A DNA stretch of 64,000 bases from Mangrovibacterium lignilyticum (GCF_010882175.1 NZ_WKLH01000002.1:310001-374000), one strand, 5' to 3'. Counted from the first letter of the stretch, positions 54,996-64,000 are shown. The notes: generated by a model from the letters alone, not told the origin. Program-made: numbers and translations.

Positions 54996-57845
54996 AAACA
55001 GAACCTCAAAGCGGAACTCTTCGAAGTCAGGCAGGTAAATGGAACGTAAACCCAACGAGACCGGAGCAGGCAAGCGCAAGAAGTGCCCATCACCAGTCAA
55101 TTCAAGTCCAACCGAAGTAAGGTATTTTTTATAGATACTGTGCACTGAGCCATCTTCATTATAGGTATACCCCTTCAACGATGAAAAGTCGTAAAATAGT
55201 GAAGTCCTCAAACGTTTCAGGAAAAACAACCGGCTCAAACTAAGATCCGGATACCACAGAGGCATGACGTAATCTGCTCCCAAAGTATACAAATCGGTGT
55301 TACTGATTCGTTGAATTCCTCTTGGAAACCGCACGACATCAGAGAACGAAATATCCAGGTCGGTATTCTTTTTTTGAAATCCATTGTAGATGCGAATACC
55401 CTGATTTCTCCAGATTCCAGGGAAATACAGGTATGTTTGGAGCGCTTTTAAATCGCCAATACCGGTGCCCCCGTTTGGGCTGTGTTTGTAAGCCACATCC
55501 ACGACTTGTGCCAAACGGGGAATAATATCCAACTCTGCGCTTCTCAGTACGTTTTGGAAATAGAGTCGGTAATTTACTGCGTGATAAAATCCCTGATAAA
55601 ATTCATCAGGTGTCGTCTGGTCATGAGAAATTTGAGTGAAGTTATAACGAATTTCAGGCCGAATCAGTTGACTGTACTTTCCCTCGCTAAATTTTAGCGG
55701 CACGCGAACTCCTAACTCATACGATAATTCGTTCCATGAAAACGTATTGGTGATAGTATCGCCATTCTCCTGTATTATTCTATATCTCGATTTCCGTTTA
55801 CCATAATTGACCTCGCCATCCAAGACAGGAAACAGACCTGTGTATTCAAAGTTGGCTTTTACCTTTCCTGTCCTTTCCGACATATCATATTCATAGCCCA
55901 AATTAGTCGTTGCCGTTCCCAGCTTGTTTTGCGAAAAAAGAGAAACACCTGGCCGAACTTCGTAATCGTTCAAATTGATGTAAGCTGGAGCCCAGCTGTG
56001 AAAATTGAATAGATGAGCCAGTTTTCTGTAAGGTTTAGACCGATAGTCTGCCTGATCATCCTCTGACAAGTTCAGAACAACGGCTTCTTGTTTTGCCAAA
56101 GAATCAGCCAAGGGATTGGAAAGCATTACCTTGCCTGTTACTGGAATATTCAGGAAATCGGAAGAACTTAATTTTGCCAATTGATAACCATTAGCTGAAT
56201 AATCACTGAAAAACAGGGCATGGTCAGATGCGACAGCATAATCAGCTCCAAACTCAACACTCGTGAGTTGCTTAATTGAATTGTCTTTTAAATCCAAACA
56301 GAAGATATTGTCAATACCTGTTTCAGCCGATGTGTAAAACAGTTGGTTATTTTTGCAGGAAAGATTTCGTATGTCATATAAAACTGGGGCTGTCAACTGC
56401 TTAAATTGGCTATCTACCAAGTCTAACTGCCCAAAATATTTCCCTTGACTATTGAGGGCTATGAAGTACAGAGATTGCCCATCTTCACTCCAGGTTGGAC
56501 TCATCACAAAATCATTCTGAGGCATACTAAATTCATCCACCAAAATCCCACGTTTAAGGTCCCGTATCTGAAGTTGATAGTGATTTTGATTATCGACAGA
56601 CACTGCTGCAAATGAATTCATTGATGGCGAAATAACCGGACTAAACAATTTTGAATCAGGGCGAAACTCACATTTCGTCATTGTTGCCTGATCAAAAACT
56701 ACAACGACTGAATAGTCTGCGTGCGTCCATCTAATATCGGGGCGTCTCTCCGACCAAATTAATTTATGACCTCTTCCAGAGAAAGATTCGGAGAGAATTG
56801 TCCCGGGAGTAAAAAGGGTTACTTCTCTCCCATTATCAAACGAGATTATTCGCCCAACATCATCTCTACTTTGCTTATATGCAACCAGTTGTTCATCACC
56901 AACAATACTGAGATACAAATAATTGACAATCCGATCTTCTTTTTTTATCAAGTTAACGTGTGGGCTAAATTTCAGGCGCTCCAATTCTCCTTGCCACTCA
57001 GATTTGTATTCCTGAAACAAGTCCTTGTAAAGTGCTTCTTTATTTTTCCCGGTCTGTTTTTTCAACACTGAATTTACCGGGTTAACTGACAGTGGTGAGC
57101 GGGCTACGTGGTTTAAAACATCCGACCAAATTTGAGAACCATATTTTTGCCGAATCCCACCGGCAAACCACCAGCCAAATTTGTATCGGTTAGGGACAAA
57201 ATCTTTGTATGAGCCCAAGGTAGCCTTGTCATAGGAATACACGCCTTTTTGAAGCAGCTGCGCTTTATTCTCCATCAGAAAATTGGGGTCTCTTCCACGG
57301 CCTGTTTTTGTCAATGCTGTCTCCGAGATGACGGCATCACCCTCCAAAAACCAAAATGGCAAATAGGCTCCAACAACAGCAGCGGCGGCCTGTTCGCCGA
57401 ATATCACCTTAAATATTCCGGGAAGTTCCTGTTCAATTTTATCCATCTGAACAACATGCCGAAACTCATGAACAGCTAACTGTTCAATCCAATCTTGAGC
57501 ATAAATTCGTTGATTTGGCGTCGGGTATAATTCCATCCTCTTTGGCGACCAGGCAACCATTCCGTTGGAGTTGATCGTGTGTGTATGCAAAACTACCGAG
57601 ATTTTACGAGGCGGACTTTCCAAACTTATATAGCCATGCTCGTACACTTTCTCCAACATTGCAGCCAGTTTTTTGGCTTGCGATTCGTAGTCGTCCGGGA
57701 AAATGATTTGAAAATTCTCAGACACAATCTGGCGCCAAACGATTTTCCCGGGATCCGAGCCAGTTGAAAAATACTGCGCCTGAACCGGAAAGTACAAAAC
57801 GAAAAGTAAAAATAGCGCTGTGAGTTTAATACGAATCATCGGCAT
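54972..57845 (-). CDS. Outer-membrane protein with zinc-peptidase, TolB-like propeller and C-terminal beta-barrel
   Basis: A protein of 957 residues with a signal peptide (start 57845, or ATG at 57839). The N-terminal domain has a metallopeptidase HExxH, VHEFRHVVQ (His126, Glu127, His130), and a Glu in FWFLEGD about 40 residues later, as in peptidase-MA-like enzymes. A central region of WD/TolB-like repeats (FVMSPTWSEDGQSLYFIA and others) follows. The last 330 residues look like a beta-barrel (alternating aromatic strands, ending in FEVLFSISFDAI). Such triple-domain proteins occur in Bacteroidota. The substrate and role are unknown. Confidence 0.85.
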   Translation of the reverse strand: MPMIRIKLTALFLLFVLYFPVQAQYFSTGSDPGKIVWRQIVSENFQIIFPDDYESQAKKLAAMLEKVYEHGYISLESPPRKISVVLHTHTINSNGMVAWSPKRMELYPTPNQRIYAQDWIEQLAVHEFRHVVQMDKIEQELPGIFKVIFGEQAAAAVVGAYLPFWFLEGDAVISETALTKTGRGRDPNFLMENKAQLLQKGVYSYDKATLGSYKDFVPNRYKFGWWFAGGIRQKYGSQIWSDVLNHVARSPLSVNPVNSVLKKQTGKNKEALYKDLFQEYKSEWQGELERLKFSPHVNLIKKEDRIVNYLYLSIVGDEQLVAYKQSRDDVGRIISFDNGREVTLFTPGTILSESFSGRGHKLIWSERRPDIRWTHADYSVVVVFDQATMTKCEFRPDSKLFSPVISPSMNSFAAVSVDNQNHYQLQIRDLKRGILVDEFSMPQNDFVMSPTWSEDGQSLYFIALNSQGKYFGQLDLVDSQFKQLTAPVLYDIRNLSCKNNQLFYTSAETGIDNIFCLDLKDNSIKQLTSVEFGADYAVASDHALFFSDYSANGYQLAKLSSSDFLNIPVTGKVMLSNPLADSLAKQEAVVLNLSEDDQADYRSKPYRKLAHLFNFHSWAPAYINLNDYEVRPGVSLFSQNKLGTATTNLGYEYDMSERTGKVKANFEYTGLFPVLDGEVNYGKRKSRYRIIQENGDTITNTFSWNELSYELGVRVPLKFSEGKYSQLIRPEIRYNFTQISHDQTTPDEFYQGFYHAVNYRLYFQNVLRSAELDIIPRLAQVVDVAYKHSPNGGTGIGDLKALQTYLYFPGIWRNQGIRIYNGFQKKNTDLDISFSDVVRFPRGIQRISNTDLYTLGADYVMPLWYPDLSLSRLFFLKRLRTSLFYDFSSLKGYTYNEDGSVHSIYKKYLTSVGLELTGDGHFLRLPAPVSLGLRSIYLPDFEEFRFEVLFSISFDAI

Positions 57846-57870
57846 TATACTGGAATTGAGTTTGAAAATA

Positions 57871-57899
57871 TAAAAAAAGGCTGGTAAATATTACCAGCC
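57871..57899 (-). terminator. Terminator of the membrane protein gene
   Basis: Stem GGCTGGTAA / TTACCAGCC with a three-base loop. Seven A residues on its plus-strand 5' side become a U7 tract on the minus strand. Confidence 0.9.
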
Positions 57900-57925
57900 C
57901 ATCACATTTTTCACTTATTTTATTT

Positions 57926-58600
57926 TTAGTAATCAATCGTTCCGTTTTCTTTATTTAATGCTGCCTGATACAAACTGGCGAAAGATGAGTGAATCCATAT
58001 CAGCGCCGGTAAAATACCGACAATCAAACAGATAATTCCAGCAATGCCAATGAAAAATGACGCAATTGCCATAAATAAAATTGTGAATCCTTTTCCTTTA
58101 GTCAGCTTCCAGCTTCGCTCGATGGCCTGCACCCCGTCCAGGTTCTCATCCATAACTAAATAAGGAACGAATGCCAGCCGACAGGCGATAACGATCCCGG
58201 GAATAATGAAAAACAAAATACCTACGAAAATCAAGACCGTATGTAAAAGGTTCGCCAAAATGACGTTTAAATAATTCCGGAAACCATCAAACATCTTTTT
58301 GATGTCAATTTCCTTGTCTCGAACGGCATCCAGATAAATTAACTTGGAACCATAAGTGATAACGGGCATTACCAGAAAAGCATACGCCACCCCTATAAAT
58401 GCCAGGAACAGAATAACGGGTAGAAGGTGCCAATCCATATTGTCAGATGAAAATTTAATACCTCCACTGGGACCTTTAAAGAAGCCGACAATGATTACGA
58501 CGAGCAACAAATACATGAAATATTTTTTCATGACCTCCCAACCATTGCTGAAGCTGCCACCAAAGGTTGGTGTTAAACGGGTGTAATTGATAAGTTCCAT
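57926..58600 (-). CDS. Multi-pass membrane protein of unknown function
   Basis: A protein of 224 residues with about five to six hydrophobic helices. It begins MELINYTRLTPTFGGSFSNGW and has a middle segment VQAIERSWKLTKGKGF between helices, a pattern seen in GPDPase-membrane-domain-like and DUF975-like proteins. I do not recognise it with confidence. The W-x-L-T-x-G-x-G sequence is typical of that loose superfamily. It is monocistronic and ends at a strong terminator. Confidence 0.7.
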   Translation of the reverse strand: MELINYTRLTPTFGGSFSNGWEVMKKYFMYLLLVVIIVGFFKGPSGGIKFSSDNMDWHLLPVILFLAFIGVAYAFLVMPVITYGSKLIYLDAVRDKEIDIKKMFDGFRNYLNVILANLLHTVLIFVGILFFIIPGIVIACRLAFVPYLVMDENLDGVQAIERSWKLTKGKGFTILFMAIASFFIGIAGIICLIVGILPALIWIHSSFASLYQAALNKENGTIDY

Positions 58601-58808
58601 CTTTTCATATTTTAAAATTCTACTTCAAACTTAGGGTTTCACCGCTATATTTCCTTCAGACTTTAGTCGTGTTTTGCAAATACTAAACTTTAGTAGTGGC
58701 TCAAAATCAATAAGAAATGAATTATAAGACTAAAGTAGGGCAAGCCTGAAGAATCTTTTTCCTATTTTGGTATCATAAACTTACGCCACTCTCGTAAAAA
58801 CACTGGAT

Positions 58809-59741
58809 GTGCAATTCATTATTTTCATCACATTGCTATTTTTATCTTTCGGGCTTTCAGCGCTTGGAATTATTACCTCGTACAGGTTAAAAAGTAATCC
58901 ATTAATCGCATTTGCGTCAACACTTTTTTACTGGAGTACTTTTATGACCGCATTTGGATTCTATGGGATATGGGGAATGATTTTTTTTCAATATCTGGCG
59001 CGAGCACCCGAATTGTCAACACCTTTTATTCAAAACCTGATCAGTGTAATTCCCGCCTTGGGATCACCACTATTACTCGTTTCCTGGTTTTTGATGATTC
59101 GATTCGCATTTGAATTCTCAAAACTGCAATTCCCAAGACTATTGACATTCATCTATTTTGGATTGGCACTACCGCTTTTGATCATCTTTCTTTACTTGAT
59201 TAAGATCAACTTGCCAACCGACGATTTTGATATGAACCAGTTGTACAAAATTGTTCTAATCATCCATTTTACCTGCTATTTAGGTGTGTCTGCAGTCTTA
59301 ATATACGGCCGATCAAAACAGAAGAACATCATCTCTCCTTCCCTGCTGATTATGAGCATTATTGCTCCTGCGACAATGTTTATAGCGCTATACTTTTTCC
59401 GCCATTCGCACTGGATTATCGAGCATCTATTCATCCTATGCTACTTTATTTCACCCGCATTGGTGCCAGCTATTATTTATTTCAAAATTGGTGATTTCGA
59501 AGTCAGAAAAGAAAGCGGAAATAGCTTCAGCCAATTCTGTGAACGTTACGAAATCTCGAAGCGGGAAGCTGAAATTGTAGAGCAAATCTGCAAAGGTAAA
59601 ACGAACCAGGAAATTGCTGACTCACTATTTATCAGTTTACAAACGGTTAAGGATCATGCTTCGAGAATTTACTTGAAAACCTCGGTTAGTAATCGGGTAC
59701 AATTAACCAATTTGGTAAGAATTCAGTTAAAATCTCCCTGA
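58809..59741 (+). CDS. Membrane-bound LuxR-family regulator
   Basis: A protein of 310 residues starting at GTG 58809. About seven to eight hydrophobic helices occupy residues 1-235. The C-terminus is a LuxR-type HTH: YEISKREAEIVEQICKGKTNQEIADSLFISLQTVKDHASRIYLKTSVSNRVQL. No receiver or PAS domain is present. The membrane part presumably senses a signal and the HTH acts on DNA from the membrane face, as for other integral-membrane LuxR proteins of Bacteroidota. Its target is unknown. The VWA-like protein gene lies 32 nt downstream. Confidence 0.88.
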   Translation: MQFIIFITLLFLSFGLSALGIITSYRLKSNPLIAFASTLFYWSTFMTAFGFYGIWGMIFFQYLARAPELSTPFIQNLISVIPALGSPLLLVSWFLMIRFAFEFSKLQFPRLLTFIYFGLALPLLIIFLYLIKINLPTDDFDMNQLYKIVLIIHFTCYLGVSAVLIYGRSKQKNIISPSLLIMSIIAPATMFIALYFFRHSHWIIEHLFILCYFISPALVPAIIYFKIGDFEVRKESGNSFSQFCERYEISKREAEIVEQICKGKTNQEIADSLFISLQTVKDHASRIYLKTSVSNRVQLTNLVRIQLKSP

Positions 59742-59773
59742 TTAGTTTTAATCGACGTTTACTGCATTAATTT

Positions 59774-61900
59774 TTGAAGAAGTATGCTAATTTTGACTGG
59801 TACTCTCTAGTATTTAATCAATCAGAAGACCATTTGAAACTCTATTTTGAACAGACAAATTCATTACTCTATTTAATACCTGCCTTGATTTTGGCGGGTT
59901 TACTTGTTTTTATTACTTACAGGTCGAAGACGCAAAAAGAGTTTTACGCCAAAAGTCAGATCCGGATCTTAGCTAGTTTACGTTTTGTCTCTTTCTTTCT
60001 GTTAATTGTCTTGCTCTTGGCTCCGGCTATTCAATGGTATCAATATCACCGAATAAAACCAATCATTGTATTTGCCACTGATAATTCAGAATCGCTGAAA
60101 AATTACACAGAACTAAGCGAAGGGCTTATCAATAAGGCGAAAGAAGAGCTTGGTGATTTCAATGTTGAATACTGGACCTTTGGAGAAAAGGCCAAACAAA
60201 GCGAAAAAAACAACTATTCAGAACTTCGCTCAGACTACAGTAATTTATTTCAGACAGTCAATTCGACCTATTTACCTGAGAGTGTCTCAAGCATGGTGCT
60301 GGTTGGAGATGGGATTTTCAACACAGGTACCGATCCAACCTTTACCAGTCAGCAATTTCAATACCCGGTTTACACTGTTGGTGTTGGAGACTCTACAAGC
60401 CAGGTAGATGCCGCCATTTTAAAGGTCGTCACCAATCAAACAACTTTTCTAAACGATTATTTCCCCGTAGAGATAAATTTGTCCTATCAAAACCTTTCCG
60501 GAAAGGACTCGAAACTAAGTATTTGGCAGGGATCTGAAAAAGTGTTTGAGCGAAATTTAGCGGCCAAAGGAAATGATTTCTTTCACCAGGAATTTGTGCG
60601 ACTAAAAGCAGAAAAAAGTGGCATTATTAATTACCGGATTCAACTGGAAAGTTTTAAAGATGAAAAGAATACCGAGAATAACCAGTATGAGTTCTCCATT
60701 CGGGTTCTTGACCAAAAGCAGAAGATTCTGCTTATCGGAAACGGATCTCATCCTGATCTGGCATCCATTATTAGGGTACTAGAACCACAAAGAAACTACA
60801 GTTATAAGCTTTTTACATCCGGTGAATCCAATCTCGACTTATCTGATTATGATTTAGTAATTGCCTACCAACTGCCAAACAACAGCAATGCGAAGAGCCT
60901 GTTATTACAGGAAATATCACAATTAAAGCTACCGGTGCTTTGGATCGTCGGATTGAAATCATCTATCCCATATTTGAACAAACAACAAACCGGATTTACC
61001 TTCGACAACAACCAGCAGTTTGAATTAGCGTCCGCTTTTGTAAATCCGCAATTTAACGTTTTCCAACTGGATGATTTTTGGCCAAATCAGATTGAAACTT
61101 GGCCGCCATTGCATGTTCCCTTTGCTGATATTCAATTATCCGGCGATTGGCAGACCTTGCTTAAGCAACGTATCCAAACAGTCAATTTGGAACGGCCTTT
61201 AATTAGTTTGGGGAGTACCGACGGTGTAAAAAATGCCCTGATTGCCGGTGAAGGTATATGGGGCTGGCGCATGAATGATTATTTGCAAAACGGATCGTTT
61301 GATGTTTTTGATGGCTTAATGTTAAAGCTGATTAACTATCTGATTTTAAAACCTAATCAAGATAATTTCACCGTCTATTTTCAACCCAAAAATGCAGAAG
61401 ACCAAGAGGTTACTTTTGAAGCTGAATTACTAAATGCAAGCCTTGAACCTGTTACCGATCCGGATGTATCTATCCATATTATTTCAGATTCAGGAACAAG
61501 CTATGACTATGTTTTTGACAAATCTGTTGACCACTACGATCTGAATACTGGAAATCTACCTGTCGGGAGTTACTCGTTTGAAGCTTCTGCCCAATTGGGG
61601 ACCCGATCATTTAAGGAAAATGGCACATTCCGGATTGACAAGTTACAGTTGGAACAAGCCGACCTGCAGGCCAATTTTAATTTACTTTACAAAATAGCAA
61701 CAAATACAGGTGGTCAATTTGTAAGTTATGATCATTTTTCTGAAATAATTCAGCAAATAAAAAGAGACTCGGTCTCCCGGGAAAACAAAATCAAACAACT
61801 GATTTTTAAAGAATTTATCACACTGAAGTGGTTAGCCCTTGTTATTATTCTGCTTTTCAGTTTGGAATGGTTTTTGAGAAAATTTTGGGGCTCCTATTAG
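59774..61900 (+). CDS. VWA-like membrane protein, 708 aa
   Basis: The start is TTG at 59774 (no ATG in frame near the conserved N-terminus). An N-terminal membrane helix pair (about 30-75) is followed by a VWA-like domain with a DxSxS-like metal site in FATDNSESLKN, and VLVGDGIFNTGTDP. A central region of Ig-like and glutamine-amidotransferase-like pattern (ILLIGNGSHPDLASIIRVLE) leads to a C-terminal membrane helix (about 680-700). This resembles the large Bacteroidota VWA/BatA-like membrane proteins of unknown role. The LuxR gene is 32 nt upstream and the lipoprotein gene 59 nt downstream. Confidence 0.75.
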   Translation: MKKYANFDWYSLVFNQSEDHLKLYFEQTNSLLYLIPALILAGLLVFITYRSKTQKEFYAKSQIRILASLRFVSFFLLIVLLLAPAIQWYQYHRIKPIIVFATDNSESLKNYTELSEGLINKAKEELGDFNVEYWTFGEKAKQSEKNNYSELRSDYSNLFQTVNSTYLPESVSSMVLVGDGIFNTGTDPTFTSQQFQYPVYTVGVGDSTSQVDAAILKVVTNQTTFLNDYFPVEINLSYQNLSGKDSKLSIWQGSEKVFERNLAAKGNDFFHQEFVRLKAEKSGIINYRIQLESFKDEKNTENNQYEFSIRVLDQKQKILLIGNGSHPDLASIIRVLEPQRNYSYKLFTSGESNLDLSDYDLVIAYQLPNNSNAKSLLLQEISQLKLPVLWIVGLKSSIPYLNKQQTGFTFDNNQQFELASAFVNPQFNVFQLDDFWPNQIETWPPLHVPFADIQLSGDWQTLLKQRIQTVNLERPLISLGSTDGVKNALIAGEGIWGWRMNDYLQNGSFDVFDGLMLKLINYLILKPNQDNFTVYFQPKNAEDQEVTFEAELLNASLEPVTDPDVSIHIISDSGTSYDYVFDKSVDHYDLNTGNLPVGSYSFEASAQLGTRSFKENGTFRIDKLQLEQADLQANFNLLYKIATNTGGQFVSYDHFSEIIQQIKRDSVSRENKIKQLIFKEFITLKWLALVIILLFSLEWFLRKFWGSY

Positions 61901-61959
61901 TCATCTGCAAAGATTTTCTAACTTACAGGGTTATTAGACCGATTCAATTTTAGAATATT

Positions 61960-63006
61960 ATGAATACTACTAGAAACAAACAGCTGTTATACAGCCTTTT
62001 ATTTTTGATGTTTCTTTTTTCTTCCTGTGCATCATCGTATAAAAATTTGCTGATTGAGACGGCTCGTCCATCCTCTCATATGCTCCCTGATGATATTAAC
62101 AGTTTGACTTTAGTCAACCGGGGAATAACGGGCGACTTTCAAAACTTTGAGGCTGATAGTTTGCAACAATTTTTCTATTCCCGTGGTTTTGATTATAATT
62201 CAGTAGTGCTGGATAGTATGGCTGCTGATACTACGCTGAAAGCATTAGGAGAATTACTGTTTGAGTCTGGCAGGTATGATGTGGTAATTCCGGAAGAAAG
62301 ATACCTGGATCGGAATAAGGCATTCTATTTAATGCCTGAAAAGCTGGATTGGGACGAAGTCTCAGAAATGTGCAATACATTCGATACCGACGCTCTGCTG
62401 GTTATTGAGCGCTATTACAATAAAATAATGACCAAATATAAAGTGTACGCGTCTCCTGATGGAACACCTCAATATGCATCTGCCTCAATTGATTCGAAGT
62501 ACGATGCAGTGGTCAAGATATATGATCCTGCCCGAAAAGAGATTATTCGTCAGCTGGTGGTTGACGATACAATATCCTGGCAGGACGCTGATTCATCAAC
62601 GAAAGCCCTTTTTTCGCGTTTACCAAAAATTAAAGACTGTTTGATCCAGACTGGTATTCAGGTTGCCTTGGAAATAGACAGTCATCTGTCACCTAGTTGG
62701 GTTAAAGAAAACCGTATTTTCTTTCTAATTGAAGATGGCGACGCTTCACGCATAAATAAACTGGCTGAAGAGCATAACTGGCAAGGTGCCTATGACTATT
62801 GGCTTTCATACTCCAATTCCGACAAAAAAGCAATAAAAAGCAAAGCTGAATTTAACTTATCCCTAGCCTCCGAAATGTTGGGTGACCTGGATTCAGCAGT
62901 TGAATGGGCAAACAAATCGTATTACACGAAATACATGCAGCAAACCCAAAACTATTTACTGAAACTGAAGCAACGACAAGAAGTACTGGAGCGATTCCAA
63001 AAATAA
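61960..63006 (+). CDS. DUF6340-like lipoprotein
   Basis: A protein of 348 residues. The signal sequence ends at a lipobox LFSSC, so the mature protein is lipid-anchored. The following SYKNLLIETARPSSHMLPDDINSLTLVNR is the hallmark I associate with DUF6340, with helical repeats near the C-terminus that look TPR-like (SLASEMLGDLDSAVEWANKSY). Function is unknown. It is downstream of the VWA-like gene on the same strand and is terminated inside the convergent lgt gene. Confidence 0.8.
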   Translation: MNTTRNKQLLYSLLFLMFLFSSCASSYKNLLIETARPSSHMLPDDINSLTLVNRGITGDFQNFEADSLQQFFYSRGFDYNSVVLDSMAADTTLKALGELLFESGRYDVVIPEERYLDRNKAFYLMPEKLDWDEVSEMCNTFDTDALLVIERYYNKIMTKYKVYASPDGTPQYASASIDSKYDAVVKIYDPARKEIIRQLVVDDTISWQDADSSTKALFSRLPKIKDCLIQTGIQVALEIDSHLSPSWVKENRIFFLIEDGDASRINKLAEEHNWQGAYDYWLSYSNSDKKAIKSKAEFNLSLASEMLGDLDSAVEWANKSYYTKYMQQTQNYLLKLKQRQEVLERFQK

Positions 63007-63019
63007 ATAGCAAAAACTA

Positions 63020-63841
63020 TTAATTCTTTGCAGCCGGATAATTGACTTCCGGCTTTTTTATTGCTCTAAAAATCAGATAAAGACCACCAATTATAAAAGG
63101 GATACTCAGAATTTGCCCCATATTTAAAGCCATTCCAGCCTCAAACGCTTCCTGATCCTCTTTGATAAACTCGATTAAAAAGCGAGAGCAGAAAACCAAG
63201 ACAAAGAACAGTCCGACAATGAAGCCTTCGTTCTTTCTAAGATTGGTTTTAAAGAAGATATAAATTAGCAAACCGAACGTAAAAAGGTAGGATAAGGATT
63301 CGTAGATTTGAGTTGGGTGCTTGGCAACTGTTTCTCCGTTGTGTTCAAAAATGAATCCCCAAGGCAAGTTTGTTGCCACACCATAGATTTCTGAATTCAT
63401 CAGGTTACCTAAGCGAATCATAGACGCAACCAAAGCTGTTGGCACAACTACACGGTCCAACACCCACAGCACTGACCGTTTCGATACTTTACGGCTCCAG
63501 AAAAACAAAGCAATGAAAATCCCCAGTGCCCCGCCGTGACTGGCCAATCCACCGTGCCAAACTTTAATGATTTCAGCCGGATGCTGAGAGTAATAGTCCC
63601 ATCCGTAAAAGAAAACATGCCCTAATCGAGCACCAATAACAGTGGCTACCAACATGTAAATAAACAAGCTCTCCAACCACTTTTCATTTGATTTTTCAAA
63701 CTTGAACATCTTCTCAACGATGTTGTAACCAATCAAAAAACCACTGGCAAAGAGCAATCCGTACCAACGTACAGAAAGCGATCCGATATGAAAAATTTCA
63801 GGATTGACGTTCCAGTGAATGAAAGCTAATGTCGATTGCAT
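63020..63841 (-). CDS. lgt: Prolipoprotein diacylglyceryl transferase
   Basis: An inner-membrane enzyme of 273 residues that attaches diacylglycerol to the lipobox cysteine of prolipoproteins. Signature sequences include HWNVNPEIFHIGSLSVRWYG, GARLGHVFFYGWDYY, GGLASHGGALGI, and MIRLGNLMNSEIYG with the catalytic-type Arg/His residues, then HPTQIYESL. About seven membrane helices. Start ATG at 63841. It would process the lipoprotein encoded by its convergent neighbour. Confidence 0.96.
   Translation of the reverse strand: MQSTLAFIHWNVNPEIFHIGSLSVRWYGLLFASGFLIGYNIVEKMFKFEKSNEKWLESLFIYMLVATVIGARLGHVFFYGWDYYSQHPAEIIKVWHGGLASHGGALGIFIALFFWSRKVSKRSVLWVLDRVVVPTALVASMIRLGNLMNSEIYGVATNLPWGFIFEHNGETVAKHPTQIYESLSYLFTFGLLIYIFFKTNLRKNEGFIVGLFFVLVFCSRFLIEFIKEDQEAFEAGMALNMGQILSIPFIIGGLYLIFRAIKKPEVNYPAAKN
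63032..63059 (+). terminator. Terminator of the lipoprotein gene, inside the lgt 3' end
   Basis: Stem AGCCGGA (63032-63038) / TCCGGCT (63048-63054) followed by a T6 run. It lies within the C-terminal codons of the convergent lgt gene. Confidence 0.7.
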
Positions 63842-63903
63842 TTTCCGGAGTTTGTAATTTTGTCTGTTACCACAGACTTAAAAATTTTGATTACTATAAA
63901 GCT

Positions 63904-63936
63904 AAAAAAAGAATAAGTAGCCGAAGCTACTTATTC
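63904..63936 (-). terminator. Terminator overlapping the secA stop codon
   Basis: A perfect 11-bp stem GAATAAGTAGC / GCTACTTATTC (63911-63921 with 63926-63936), with the loop CGAA and seven A residues upstream, giving U7 on the minus strand. The stop codon (63931-63933) lies in the stem. Confidence 0.85.
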
Positions 63937-64000
63937 CAATCCTTTACCGTGACAACTCTTATATTTTTTACCACTTCCACAAGGACAAGGATCGTTACGA
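63931..64000 (-). CDS. secA: 3' end of secA (SEC-C zinc-binding tail), partial
   Basis: Read on the minus strand the last codons give RNDPCPCGSGKKYKSCHGKGLE and a stop at 63933-63931 (the first 22 residues of tail; only 20 matter: Cys-x-Cys, GSGKK, CH). CPCGSGKKYKSCH is the SEC-C zinc motif that ends SecA, the ATPase of the Sec translocase. YchJ-like or other SEC-C proteins are possible, but the run ending GKG is closest to SecA. The rest of the gene lies beyond the window. Confidence 0.7.
   Translation of the reverse strand, partial: RNDPCPCGSGKKYKSCHGKGLE

Overview
The window is chromosomal DNA of a Bacteroidota bacterium. It most resembles the Bacteroidales/Marinilabiliales side (Prolixibacteraceae-like), a placement made from gene content and from memory of relatives, not from a search. 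Supporting signs are a Bat-type aerotolerance gene, a class 1B PyrD/PyrK pair, a fused E1 alpha-beta oxo-acid dehydrogenase beside its E2, GyrA with an acidic tail, lipoproteins and small secreted proteins of Bacteroidota type, few Shine-Dalgarno sites, and several promoters with the Bacteroidota -7 element TAnnTTTG. No tRNA, rRNA, CRISPR array, transposase, integrase or phage gene was found.

Layout. 1-8.5 kb: the 3' end of batD, a Pif1/RecD-like helicase with HRDC, a GH63-type glucosidase, a hypothetical gene, then a decayed stretch. That stretch holds a 21-bp periodic array with broken coding potential, an ion-channel gene cut off after about 46 codons, a multi-hairpin repeat and a DUF5808-like small gene. 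8.6-14.1 kb: an aspartoacylase-like secreted protein, a CsbD-like protein, a cold-shock protein, lipoate-protein ligase and katG. 14.7-25.0 kb: a compact, visibly AT-richer nine-gene operon on the minus strand. 25.5-32.6 kb: acyl-CoA synthetase, a Mut7-C protein, a one-lobe DEAD-box protein, a secreted His-rich repeat protein, mnmE and fabG. 32.7-43.3 kb: PfkB kinase, SpoIIE phosphatase, MscS channel, clpC, gyrA and a TPR protein. 44-52.5 kb: mgsA, flavodoxin, E1 and E2, a serine hydrolase, and pyrD/pyrK. 52.5-64 kb: an XRE regulator with candidate operators, a metallophosphoesterase, an outer-membrane peptidase/TolB/barrel protein, membrane proteins including a membrane-bound LuxR-type regulator, a VWA-like protein, a DUF6340-like lipoprotein, lgt and the 3' end of secA.

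The main candidate for an undescribed system is the operon at 14745-24969. In transcription order it encodes a ThiL/PurM-like ATPase, a NodU/TobZ-type O-carbamoyltransferase, an extended SDR, a radical SAM enzyme, a UbiA prenyltransferase, an Old Yellow Enzyme with a Cys cluster, an acyl carrier protein, an alpha-oxoamine synthase and a diacylglycerol/sphingosine-kinase-like lipid kinase. Three junctions are ATGA overlaps and one is a 44-nt overlap. The ACP, oxoamine synthase, SDR and lipid kinase recall bacterial sphingolipid genes. The other five enzymes suggest a reduced, prenylated and carbamoylated amino-lipid or small molecule that I cannot match to a known product. A structured leader ending in a U10 run precedes the operon, and an acyl-CoA synthetase gene lies just upstream.

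The rest is mostly housekeeping: lipoylation (lplA) with lipoyl-dependent E1/E2, pyrimidine synthesis, protein quality control, tRNA modification, oxidative-stress defence and envelope biogenesis.
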